A stretch of DNA of 30,547 nt from Micavibrio sp. UBA5572 (GTDB taxonomy: Bacteria > Pseudomonadota > Alphaproteobacteria > Micavibrionales > Micavibrionaceae), in contig DIMG01000009.1 in assembly GCA_002425415.1 (NCBI GenBank), positions 1 to 30,547 on the forward strand, in the 5' to 3' direction. Of this stretch, positions 15,871 to 23,245 are shown in pieces. How positions within the stretch are numbered: position 1 is the stretch's first letter; each line of letters begins with the position of its first letter. The notes under the pieces are model-generated. The model saw only the letters and a program-made list of their open reading frames with translations, made no database searches and had not been told where the DNA came from. The position numbers and the translations under genes were made by a program.

Positions 15871-16656
15871 TTAAGGCAAGGGTTTTTTATGAGAATGCTT
15901 CTCAGGTAGCTGCGAGAAAATGTCGCGTCTAAATGCGGATGGAATCAAGTTAACTAATTTCATAGCTACAACCATAGGTAATGGGAAATCTATTCTGATT
16001 TTCCGACATTCGATCCCCCTTGATATAATTTGAGCTGCTCTTGATGCAGATATTATAAAGGGCATAGGGAAGTCATTGGCCTGTGTCATGCGGCTTTGGA
16101 TAAATCCCGGACAGATCACGCTGACGGATATTCCAGACGATTTAAGTTTTGCGGCTAAAGCTTCGCCGTAAAACCGAACGGCAGCTTTTGATGCAGAATA
16201 GGCTGGGGCTCCGGGGAGTGGAACGAGGCTGGCAATGGAGCTAATTATGGCAATTTGCCCTTTTTGAGCCTGAATCATTGTGGGGAGTGCAGGGTGAATG
16301 GTGTTCAGAACTCCATTCAGATTGGTGTCGAATATTTCAATATCCAGACCAAAATCACGGTTTCCGGATTCTCCTCCTGTTCCTCCTGAAATACCTGCAT
16401 TGGCAATGACCAGATCAAGGGGGTTCGCTTGTTGTATGTTATTTATCCAACGTTCCATGGCTTTGCGATCACGGACATCTATGACTTGCCCATTGCAAGT
16501 TGAGCCGAGTTTGCAACAGGTTCTTGTTACGCGATCGAGACGTTCGGGGTTTCTCCCACTCAGGAAAAGGGTGTGTCCTTGTTGGGCGTAGTGTGTGGCC
16601 AAAGCTTCACCTATACCACTTGATGCGCCTGTGATTAGGATGTTAAGGGAGGTCAT
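15871..16656 (-). CDS. Short-chain dehydrogenase/reductase
   Basis: A 261-residue classical SDR, an NAD(P)-dependent oxidoreductase. The Rossmann glycine motif TGASSGIG is at 9-16, the structural NAG at about 86-88, the catalytic tetrad comprises Asn114 region (TNLNGV), Ser140, Tyr153 and Lys157 (YSASK), and PG after the last strand (VSVICPGFIQSRM) is typical. Arg35 after the second strand (FLSGRNPERL) hints at NADP preference. A hydrophobic/basic C-terminal stretch after residue 210 suggests loose membrane association. It is divergent from gmk across 102 nt and followed by the ArsR-like gene. Substrate unknown. Confidence 0.92.
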   Translation of the reverse strand: MTSLNILITGASSGIGEALATHYAQQGHTLFLSGRNPERLDRVTRTCCKLGSTCNGQVIDVRDRKAMERWINNIQQANPLDLVIANAGISGGTGGESGNRDFGLDIEIFDTNLNGVLNTIHPALPTMIQAQKGQIAIISSIASLVPLPGAPAYSASKAAVRFYGEALAAKLKSSGISVSVICPGFIQSRMTQANDFPMPFIISASRAAQIISRGIECRKIRIDFPLPMVVAMKLVNLIPSAFRRDIFSQLPEKHSHKKPLP

Positions 16657-16758
16657 ATTTTATGTTTTTCCGATTAATTTGTTGTCCATTTTTATAAATT
16701 AAACTTAAATTCTTCAATCGTCCATTGTGGGTTGTTTTGAAATATGTAGAATACGGTC

Positions 16759-17397
16759 ATGTTTTTACCAGTGAAGCGTCGAGGGTTATTGTTTATTTTG
16801 TCTTCTCCATCCGGAGCAGGCAAGACTACTATTACCCGTTCCCTTTTGGAGCGTGATGACCAATTGAGTATTTCTGTCTCTGCAACAACGCGCGCGCCGC
16901 GTGTGGGTGAGACTGATGGCAAGGATTATCATTTCGTATCGAAAGAAGCATTTGACCAGATGGTTGAGCGTCATGAGTTATTGGAACATGCTAAAGTTTT
17001 TAATAATTATTATGGAACGCCGTTGGTGCCGGTCGAACAGGCTTTGGCCAATAGTCAGGATATTATTTTTGATATTGACTGGCAGGGGACGCAGCAGCTT
17101 AAGCAGAAGCTGGTTAATGATCTGGTCACAATTTTTATTCTTCCTCCTTCCAAAGATGAATTGGAGCGCAGGCTTCGTTCACGTCAACAAGATGATGAGG
17201 ACGTGATTCGCGAACGTATGAAAAAAGCATCTGATGAAATCTCCCATTATTCCGAATATGACTATATTATCATTAACCATGATCTTGAGAAGTCTATTTT
17301 ACAAGCTCGTGCTATCCTTGAAGCAGAGCGGTGCAAGAGGCGGCGTTTGACGGAATTACCGGACTTTGTTCGTACTTTAATGCAGGAGTCGATCTGA
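16759..17397 (+). CDS. gmk: Guanylate kinase
   Basis: A 212-residue enzyme that phosphorylates GMP to GDP with ATP, essential for nucleotide supply. The P-loop SSPSGAGKTTITRSLL lies near residues 15-30 with Lys22, and the GMP-binding region (SVSATTRAPRVGETDGKDYHFVSKEAFDQM) is complete. DWQGTQQLKQK and the lid RLRSRQQDDEDVIRERMKKA follow, as expected. Full family length. The ATG at 16759 has little Shine-Dalgarno match, but the next residues match the family start RRGLLFILSSPSGAGKT. It is divergent from the SDR gene and 106 nt upstream of the first DotI gene on the same strand; no terminator is seen between them, so read-through into the secretion cluster is possible. Confidence 0.96.
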   Translation: MFLPVKRRGLLFILSSPSGAGKTTITRSLLERDDQLSISVSATTRAPRVGETDGKDYHFVSKEAFDQMVERHELLEHAKVFNNYYGTPLVPVEQALANSQDIIFDIDWQGTQQLKQKLVNDLVTIFILPPSKDELERRLRSRQQDDEDVIRERMKKASDEISHYSEYDYIIINHDLEKSILQARAILEAERCKRRRLTELPDFVRTLMQESI

Positions 17398-17503
17398 TCG
17401 TTTTACAAATATTACGGTTTTTGTTAATTTGTTTAACTTGAACTTACCCAATGGAAACCTTCCTCTCTCGTCTTTAGGTCAATAAAGAAATTTTAGGCAA
17501 AAA

Positions 17504-18280
17504 ATGGCAAACCCACCTTCTAAACCTACAAGCCCATCAAATCCACGGAACATACGCCCTTCGGCGCAAGCCAAAGGGTCTTCTGCGGGTTCTGCCAAAC
17601 AACAGGCGACTGTCAAGTCAGAGCCCTCTTCGGCTACAAGCGATATGGAGGCTGAAGCCGAGTTGCTGAAAAGTGTTGGTTCAGTCATTGTCCGTAATGA
17701 ATTTTATCGGGATGGGTATCGTAGTATTTTGCGTATTGCCGTTATCGAGGCGTTGATTATTTTGGCTTTGGTCGCGGCGATGTTTTTCATTATTGAAGTT
17801 CATCAGCCGGAAAATCGTTATTTTGCCACAACCGAGGATGGTCGGTTGATTCCTGCGATGGCTTTGAGTGAGCCCAATTTGAGCGTTCCGGCCTTAATGT
17901 CATGGAGTGCGCAGGCTGCAACAGAGGTGATGACTTTCGGGTTTAACGATTATAAAAGACGTCTTCAGGAAGCATCCCGTAATTTTACCCGTAGTGGCTG
18001 GGCGAGCTTTACTAAAGCCCTTGAAAAGTCGCGCATTATCGAGATGGTTGAAGCAAATCGACAAGTCGTATCGGCTACCCCGTCCAGCGCCCCTATTTTG
18101 GTTTCGGAATATGTTCTTAACGGAACGTATCAGTGGGAGGTTGATGTTCCATTGGTTATTACCTATCAGTCTGGTTCCAATGTCCGATCTGACCGATTGT
18201 TGGTCAAGTTGATTATTTCCCGTGTTCCAAAACTCGAAAGCCCGAATGGTGTGGCAATTGAGCAATGGTTGGCTCAGTAG
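17504..18280 (+). CDS. dotI: DotI/IcmL-family type IVB secretion protein, copy 1 (DotJ/IcmM position)
   Basis: A 258-residue inner-membrane protein of the DotI/IcmL (R64 TraM) family, part of the Dot/Icm inner-membrane complex. Residues 1-60 are cytoplasmic, Pro/Ser/Ala-rich and likely disordered; NEFYRDGYRSILRIAVIEALIILALVAAMFFII contains the single membrane helix (about 76-98); the rest is the periplasmic domain, with HQPENRYFATTEDGRLIP, WSAQAATEVMTFGFNDYKRRLQEASRNFT and the ending NGVAIEQWLAQ, the DotI-family signatures. In Legionella the gene in this slot, DotJ/IcmM, lacks the periplasmic domain; here it is full length. It is followed after 7 nt by a close paralogue. Only a weak Shine-Dalgarno precedes the ATG. 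Confidence 0.9.
   Translation: MANPPSKPTSPSNPRNIRPSAQAKGSSAGSAKQQATVKSEPSSATSDMEAEAELLKSVGSVIVRNEFYRDGYRSILRIAVIEALIILALVAAMFFIIEVHQPENRYFATTEDGRLIPAMALSEPNLSVPALMSWSAQAATEVMTFGFNDYKRRLQEASRNFTRSGWASFTKALEKSRIIEMVEANRQVVSATPSSAPILVSEYVLNGTYQWEVDVPLVITYQSGSNVRSDRLLVKLIISRVPKLESPNGVAIEQWLAQ
17900..17953 (+). repeat. Near-identical DNA block shared by the two dotI genes (first copy)
   Basis: Positions 17900-17953 match 18615-18668 with only two differences in 54 bases, both silent, while the flanking regions of the two genes diverge much more. It encodes the SWSAQAATEVMTFGFNDY core. Silent-site identity this high points to recent duplication or gene conversion. Confidence 0.75.
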
Positions 18281-18287
18281 GATGTAA

Positions 18288-18995
18288 ATGGTTATTACAG
18301 ATCCCCAAAACTCCAGTGCTTTATCTGATTCTGCTTCTGCTTCGCAACAGGGCGTTGTGAAGAAAAAATCTTTGAAGATTCCGATCATGAGTCCCGCGGC
18401 TATGGGGCGGAGCGCTTATTATCGAGCTGGTTATCGACGGATATTAAGAATTGCTGTTTTTGAGTCGATGGTTATTGTTTCCTTGGTCGCTCTATTGTTT
18501 TTTATCGTTGATGTTCACCGTCCGGAAAATCGTTATTTTGCTACAACTGAAGATGGTGATATGATCGAGATGACGCCGCTTTATGTCCCAAATTTAAGTG
18601 TTAAGGCGCTAACATCATGGAGTGCGCAGGCTGCAACCGAGGTGATGACTTTCGGGTTTAATGATTATCGTCGTCGCTTGCAGGAAGCTTCTCGTAATTT
18701 TACTCCTACGGGGTGGCAGAGCTTTATAAAAGCTCTTAACGAATCCCGTATTATCGAAACTGTTGAGGCAAACCAACAGTTGATTTTGTCAGCGCCTGCT
18801 GGCGTTCCGGTTCTTGTTTCCGAGGGGCTTGTTAAGGGGCGGTATGAGTGGCAGGTGCAGGTTCCTCTTGTTATTACTTATCAGGCGCAGTCTAAAGTTA
18901 GCTCTGAACGTCTTCTGATTACCCTGACTTTGGTGGCTGTTCATGATGTGGAAAGTTCAAGTGGAGTAGGAATAGAACGTTGGGTCGCCCAATAA
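18288..18995 (+). CDS. dotI: DotI/IcmL-family type IVB secretion protein, copy 2
   Basis: A 235-residue second DotI/IcmL protein. A short basic cytoplasmic part (GVVKKKSLKIPIMSPAAMGRSAYYRAGYRRILRIAV) leads to one membrane helix at about 55-75, then a periplasmic domain with HRPENRYFATTEDGDMIE, SWSAQAATEVMTFGFNDYRRRLQEASRNFTPTGW and the end GVGIERWVAQ. It is strongly similar to the preceding protein from the membrane helix onward, whereas the cytoplasmic tails are unrelated. AGGA lies just upstream of the ATG, 7 nt after the previous stop, so the two are cotranscribed. It is in the position of Legionella IcmL, directly ahead of DotH, and is the likelier true DotI. The paralogues could form a mixed complex, as DotI and DotJ do. 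Confidence 0.92.
   Translation: MVITDPQNSSALSDSASASQQGVVKKKSLKIPIMSPAAMGRSAYYRAGYRRILRIAVFESMVIVSLVALLFFIVDVHRPENRYFATTEDGDMIEMTPLYVPNLSVKALTSWSAQAATEVMTFGFNDYRRRLQEASRNFTPTGWQSFIKALNESRIIETVEANQQLILSAPAGVPVLVSEGLVKGRYEWQVQVPLVITYQAQSKVSSERLLITLTLVAVHDVESSSGVGIERWVAQ
18615..18668 (+). repeat. Near-identical DNA block shared by the two dotI genes (second copy)
   Basis: Partner of the block at 17900-17953, with two silent differences in 54 bases. The distance between the copies is 715 nt. A second shorter match (the codons for PENRYFATTEDG) lies upstream in both genes. Confidence 0.75.
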
Positions 18996-19017
18996 AATGC
19001 ATGAGATTTCACGTTTT

Positions 19018-19049
19018 TTGATTTTCGATGATGACATGCTTTATAAAGC
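19018..19049 (+). promoter_or_regulatory. Candidate promoter with overlapping palindrome upstream of dotH
   Basis: TTGATT (19018-19023) and TATAAA (19042-19047) are 18 nt apart, with four and five matches to sigma-70 consensus. The -10 sits inside a perfect 12-bp palindrome, GCTTTATAAAGC (19038-19049), a possible repressor site. The 153-nt gap before dotH is unusual in this otherwise tightly packed part of the cluster and supports an internal promoter. Confidence 0.4.
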
Positions 19050-19148
19050 TGGTTATTCTGCTTGACGAATGTATTATGGAGTTCGGTCGTGGTGGTTTTA
19101 TTAAAATTAATCGCTTCGGTCTCAACGGGTGACCTTTTCGGGGTGTAT

Positions 19149-20243
19149 ATGGAACGTAAATTTTTTAATTCTCCTATGTTGTGTCTCGGGGCATTTGTTT
19201 CGGTGATGCTTTCTGTTTGGCCGTGCATGGCTCAGGATTCCGAGGTTCAGCTGGATCAGGCTGTTCCGTCGGTTTTGATGAATAGCGATCAAAATCAGTC
19301 TGATGCAATGTCTTCGTCCCCCCCTAGTCTTTCGGATGTCTTGGGAATGGCTGCCTCTACGGAAGATGGAAGTTTGGATGAGAATGCTCCTTTGAATGAA
19401 TTGACAGCGACTCCACTCTCGGTTCCTGATGGGAAGACAAAGGCTGAAGTGGCTCAAGAAGAACGAAAAGAAGCCTTTTCGAGTGCCGTTGATACTCTTA
19501 TGCCTTTGAAACCTTCGGAAATTCGTAGAATGCTTGAATTGTATGATGAAACATCGCAGGCGGTTGAGACTCCGATTTATTCTGATCCCGAGCCTGAGTC
19601 GAGTTTTGTTCAGGCCTCTTTGGAACCTGGTGCCAAGCCTGTGTTGGTTAAAGCCGCTTTTGGCAATGTTACAACTTTGAGTATTGTTGATGTTACGGGG
19701 CAGCCTTGGCCGATTCAGGATTTGACATGGGCAGGTGATTTTCAGGTTGAGCAGCCAGAAGAAGGATCGCATATCGTCCGAATCACTCCCCAGAGTCATT
19801 TTGCTCAGGGCAATGTTTCTATGCGTCTTCTGGGGTTAAACCCACCTGTAATTTTTACTTTGAAAACCGAGCGCAAAACTGTTCATGTTCGCTTAGATGT
19901 CCAGATTCCCGAAGTGGGGCCAAAGGGAATTCTTCCTCCTGTGATGACTCCGGTTTCGATTAAAGCAGGTGATGAAGATTTGTCCAAGGTATTGGTCGGA
20001 ATACCGTCTTCTGCGGGCATGACTAAAGTTTCTGTTGAGGGTGTTGATGGCAGAACTTCTGCCTATATTAAAGGGGGTATGATGTATGTCAGGACTCCTT
20101 ATACTCTTTTGTCTCCTGCCTGGAATAAATCGGTTCAGTCTGCGGATGGCATGCATGTTTACGCGCTAGATAATACACCTGTGCTACTGTTGTCTGATAA
20201 AGGCAAAATGTTGCGCGCCTATCTGTCCCCTATGGAGCAATAA
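19149..20243 (+). CDS. dotH: DotH/IcmK type IVB secretion outer-membrane core protein
   Basis: A 364-residue protein matching DotH/IcmK (R64 TraN), which builds the outer-membrane ring of the Dot/Icm core with DotC, DotD and DotG. The ATG at 19149 begins a clear signal peptide (MERKFFNSPMLCLGAFVSVMLSVWPCMA, cleavage near residue 28); the frame is open 29 codons further upstream but that would bury the signal peptide. A low-complexity acidic region follows, then LKPSEIRRMLELYDETSQAVETP and the family hallmark VTTLSIVDVTGQPWPIQDLTWAGDF, then FTLKTERKTVHVRLDVQIPEVGP. The length matches Legionella DotH (about 360). DotG starts 1 nt after its stop. Confidence 0.92.
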   Translation: MERKFFNSPMLCLGAFVSVMLSVWPCMAQDSEVQLDQAVPSVLMNSDQNQSDAMSSSPPSLSDVLGMAASTEDGSLDENAPLNELTATPLSVPDGKTKAEVAQEERKEAFSSAVDTLMPLKPSEIRRMLELYDETSQAVETPIYSDPEPESSFVQASLEPGAKPVLVKAAFGNVTTLSIVDVTGQPWPIQDLTWAGDFQVEQPEEGSHIVRITPQSHFAQGNVSMRLLGLNPPVIFTLKTERKTVHVRLDVQIPEVGPKGILPPVMTPVSIKAGDEDLSKVLVGIPSSAGMTKVSVEGVDGRTSAYIKGGMMYVRTPYTLLSPAWNKSVQSADGMHVYALDNTPVLLLSDKGKMLRAYLSPMEQ

Positions 20244-20244
20244 A

Positions 20245-21759
20245 ATGGCTAATAATAATGATATTGATAACAATGATTTTGAATCTGATTTCGATCAAAA
20301 TTCGGGTTTTGATGAGTTTGGAAGTTCTAGTGCCAGTGCGTCGGTTGGGAGCACGATTAGCGGTTCACCGGTTTTAAAACTCGCTCTTGTTGGTGTTGCT
20401 GTTCTTGTCGTAGTGGCTGCGATCGCCCTTTTTGGTGGTGATAACAAGAGTGTTTCTGTTTCTCGCGTTGATGACGGTGCAACGGAGTTGAAAGAAGCCC
20501 CTGGTACAAGCGAGGTTACCCAAACTATGCGTGGGGCTATAGAAGAGCATAACCAACAGAGTCTTGAAGCTGCTTTAAAAGAGGGTGCCAGTTCTATTCC
20601 GACACCAATTGATCCGCCAAAAGTTCTGTTGGAAGTTCCTGATAATGAGGCCGGTGGGGAAGATCCTCTTGTTCGTTGGAAAAGACTGCAAGAAGAGAGG
20701 TTACGCTTGCAACGTGAGCAAGAGCAGTTTGTTTCGCAGGCTCAAGTTGATCCTCAGCAGGCTGAACGCGTTAATGGCTTGGCTCAGGCTATGATTGCTC
20801 AGGTTGGTAATATTATGGGGGAAAAGTCTTTTGAGCCTATGCAAAATATGAAAGTTTATGATTCGTCTATGTTGCAGCAATCCGCGCAATTGTCAGGGCA
20901 AGGGGCTGATGCTTTTGGTGGGCTTCAACAAAGTGGTGTTGGTGGCGAGCAGGGAGTTGTTGGACAAGAACTATTACCTTTGAAGGTTCTTATTCCCGCA
21001 GGTGATATTGCTTATGGTCAGTTGTTGATGGAAGCTAATTCCGATATTCCGGGGCCGATTGTTGCTTTGCTTGTTTCTGGGCCATTTTCTGGTTCTCGCG
21101 TTTTGGGGAGTTTCCAAAGACAGGAGGAATATCTGATTATGGAGTTTAATACGTTGGTTGGTAAAGATGGGCATAGTATTCCAATTAATGCTGTTGCTGT
21201 GGATCCGGATACAACATTGACGGGAATGGCCACCGATGTCGATCACCGCTACTTGCAGCGTATTGTTTTGCCTGCTGCTGTCAGTTTTATTCAAGGAATG
21301 GGTTCTGCTATTGCCGAGAATGGAACAACGACAGTTGAAGTGAGTGGTGGAGATTCTACAGTGTCGCAGGAAAATTCAGACTTAGACACCAAGCAGGAAT
21401 TATCAAAAGCTGTGTCTGAAGCCGCCGACAAAGTTGGTGAAATTCTGGATGAGGATTCGGATGTTGAAATTCTTGTACGTGTTAAGGCAGGAACGCCATT
21501 GGGGTTGATGTTTACGACTGCCGTCACCGATCAAGATGTTCATACATCCCAGTATGCGTCTAATCCTAATAATCCAAACAACCCTAATAATCTTAATAAT
21601 CAGCAAAATGTTGGTTTTTTTGGTCAGGGAGGAAATCCTATGCAACTTTTACAGCAAGGTTTGAACGGTCAAGCGATGATGCAACAACCCGGCGTTTATT
21701 TTCAGCCGAATGGTGTTAATAATTCTTATAACAATCCTTATAACAATCCTGCTCAATAG
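20245..21759 (+). CDS. dotG: DotG/IcmE type IVB secretion core channel protein
   Basis: A 504-residue protein of the DotG/IcmE (R64 TraO) family, the VirB10-like channel that spans both membranes. It has an Asn/Asp-rich cytoplasmic N-terminus (1-40), one membrane helix at about 44-64, a helical Gln-rich linker to about 240, and the conserved VirB10/TrbI-like domain at about 244-431, including VLIPAGDIAYGQLLMEANSDIPGPIVALLVSGPFSGSRVLGSF and VKAGTPLGLMFTTAV. Legionella DotG is about twice as long because of a central repeat array, which is absent here. The C-terminus after residue 431 is an odd Asn/Pro/Gln-rich tail (NPNNPNNPNN). GGAG precedes the ATG inside dotH, so the pair is coupled. Confidence 0.93.
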   Translation: MANNNDIDNNDFESDFDQNSGFDEFGSSSASASVGSTISGSPVLKLALVGVAVLVVVAAIALFGGDNKSVSVSRVDDGATELKEAPGTSEVTQTMRGAIEEHNQQSLEAALKEGASSIPTPIDPPKVLLEVPDNEAGGEDPLVRWKRLQEERLRLQREQEQFVSQAQVDPQQAERVNGLAQAMIAQVGNIMGEKSFEPMQNMKVYDSSMLQQSAQLSGQGADAFGGLQQSGVGGEQGVVGQELLPLKVLIPAGDIAYGQLLMEANSDIPGPIVALLVSGPFSGSRVLGSFQRQEEYLIMEFNTLVGKDGHSIPINAVAVDPDTTLTGMATDVDHRYLQRIVLPAAVSFIQGMGSAIAENGTTTVEVSGGDSTVSQENSDLDTKQELSKAVSEAADKVGEILDEDSDVEILVRVKAGTPLGLMFTTAVTDQDVHTSQYASNPNNPNNPNNLNNQQNVGFFGQGGNPMQLLQQGLNGQAMMQQPGVYFQPNGVNNSYNNPYNNPAQ

Positions 21760-21782
21760 CAAAAATCTGGAGAAATGTTCTG

Positions 21783-23000
21783 ATGTCAGACAATAATATT
21801 GATGAATATGAAAATGATGCATTTGATTCTGTTGAAGAGGATGAGTATTTTGATGAAATCGATGGTGATGCCTCGTTAGGTGATGACAGTTGGGATGATT
21901 CGGGTGAGGATATTGCTTCCGAATTTCAGGATACGCCTTCCAAGAAGAAAAGTTCTTTTTCGACTATCCTGATTGTTGTTTTAGCTGTTTTAGGTGCTTT
22001 GGGGTTTATGGTCTATAAATTTGGAGGCAGTGGAACCCAAAGCGCGGTTTACGCGGTTCAAGAGGATGTTCCTGCCGATGTTACGGAGCTTTCAGAGCCA
22101 GTTGATGCAGTTGTTTCTGACGAATCTGTTGCGGATGAACGAGGCCTTCTTTCTGATGTGGGATCAATGCAGGTTGAGTCAGCAACCCTTGAGCCACAAC
22201 TTCCTGTCCAAAGCGAATCATTGATGACTGCATTGCCTGAAGGTGCTGGAGATACAAATATAGTTGTTCCTGTTGATGTTTCTCCAGAGGAGTTCCCTAC
22301 TTCTGAATTATCTGAGAAGCAGCCGATTTTGGGTGGGGATATGGTCGCTATCCAGCCTGTGTCTGATTTCCCTTCCGTTGATTCTATCAAAAAAGTGGGG
22401 CGTGATGAGTCGCCAGCAGAACCAGCAGAACCAGCAGAAAATGTGGTGATTCCTTCTGACGTGGAGGTCACCCCTGTTCTTACGGCAGAGTCTCCTAATG
22501 CTAATGCAGAGTCTCCTAGTATTATGCCTCAGGCGGAGGTTTTGAATGCTCCGGTGGAGGTTGCTCCTGTTCAGAGTGATGTTGCTGATGATACTTCCAA
22601 AGAAAAAATTGCGGAGTTGGAAATGAAGCTTGGAGAGGCTGTCTCCGAGCAGGAAAATTATAAAGATCAGGTTTTGAGTTTGAAAGACAGGATTTCTTCT
22701 CTTGAGATTCAGTTAGCCAAAAAAGAAGAACGTTCTGATTCCAAAACTTCATCATTACAGAAAAAAACCTCTGTAAAACCTGCTCAAGAAGAATCTGTTG
22801 TTCAAAATAAACAGCCAGAAGTATCTTGGGTTTTGAAAAGTGCCCAGTTGGGACGAGCTATTTTGGGTCAGGTTGGAAAATCTGATTTGAAAACCGTTTC
22901 AGTTGGCGATCGTGTGACTGGTTTGGGAACAATTCTTTCCATTGACCAAGGTCAGAATGGCTGGGTTGTTGTCGGTTCGTCCGGTCGGCTGGTTGAGTAG
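21783..23000 (+). CDS. DotF/IcmG-position secretion protein (TraP-like)
   Basis: A 405-residue bitopic membrane protein directly after dotG, the place of IcmG/DotF in Legionella and TraP in R64. It has a very acidic cytoplasmic N-terminus (1-50), a membrane helix at about 60-79, a long acidic Pro/Val/Glu-rich periplasmic stretch with short repeats, a coiled coil at about 269-320 (EKIAELEMKLGEAVSEQENYKDQVLSLKDRISSLEIQLAKKEE) and a small C-terminal beta domain (SWVLKSAQLGRAILGQVG to the end VVVGSSGRLVE). Topology and coiled coil match DotF, which is shorter (about 270 residues). The C-terminal domain reminds me of PilP/TraP-type pieces. GGAG lies 9 nt before the ATG. Direct sequence homology to DotF is not certain, hence no symbol. 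Confidence 0.75.
   Translation: MSDNNIDEYENDAFDSVEEDEYFDEIDGDASLGDDSWDDSGEDIASEFQDTPSKKKSSFSTILIVVLAVLGALGFMVYKFGGSGTQSAVYAVQEDVPADVTELSEPVDAVVSDESVADERGLLSDVGSMQVESATLEPQLPVQSESLMTALPEGAGDTNIVVPVDVSPEEFPTSELSEKQPILGGDMVAIQPVSDFPSVDSIKKVGRDESPAEPAEPAENVVIPSDVEVTPVLTAESPNANAESPSIMPQAEVLNAPVEVAPVQSDVADDTSKEKIAELEMKLGEAVSEQENYKDQVLSLKDRISSLEIQLAKKEERSDSKTSSLQKKTSVKPAQEESVVQNKQPEVSWVLKSAQLGRAILGQVGKSDLKTVSVGDRVTGLGTILSIDQGQNGWVVVGSSGRLVE
22413..22439 (+). repeat. Three tandem copies of a 9-bp repeat
   Basis: CCAGCAGAA occurs three times in a row in the DotF-position gene and encodes Pro-Ala-Glu three times. The unit keeps the frame, so copy-number change would lengthen or shorten the periplasmic linker without a frameshift. 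A looser GCAGAGTCTCCTA duplication follows around 22485-22518. Confidence 0.85.
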
Positions 23001-23030
23001 TCGATATTTTTATTTTTAATTGAATACGTT

Positions 23031-23066
23031 AATGCCATACAGAGATCAGGTTTTGCATGGCATTTT
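23031..23066 (+). terminator. Weak hairpin after the DotF-position gene
   Basis: AATGCCAT (23031-23038) and ATGGCATT (23057-23064) form a perfect 8-bp stem with a long 18-nt loop, followed by a short T-rich run. It is a poor terminator by loop size; an attenuator or chance are alternatives. The rest of the 245-nt gap to the next gene is AT-rich with no convincing promoter, apart from a small ACCGT/ACGGT hairpin (23221-23234) just ahead of the next Shine-Dalgarno. Confidence 0.3.
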
Positions 23067-23245
23067 CTTCTGGTATTCATGTTTAGTTCTTAACAGATTC
23101 CTAATCACTATCACTTACAATATTACAGGTGGGCTTTCGCTTGAATCGCGATTTTGTTGAGCTTTAAGGCAAAAATGTTGTCTTTTTTCTGTAGATGTGG
23201 TTCAATGGAGGTAATGTAGAACCGTAATAACGGTCGGGGTGTGTT

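Noticed and set aside
19062..19148. Possible 29-residue N-terminal extension of DotH
   Set aside because: It would place a normal signal peptide in the middle of the protein; the ATG at 19149 has a GGGGTG just upstream and gives the expected length.
21561..21606. AATCCTAATAATCC-like repeats at the end of dotG as a CRISPR or iteron array
   Set aside because: They are irregular short codon repeats in frame encoding Asn/Pro, with no constant spacer, so they are coding low complexity.
23204..23219. GGAGGT followed by ATG-TAG upstream of the DotE-like gene, resembling a minimal start-stop regulatory ORF
   Set aside because: The ATG is only 1 nt from the Shine-Dalgarno, too close for efficient initiation, and the true start lies over 30 nt further.
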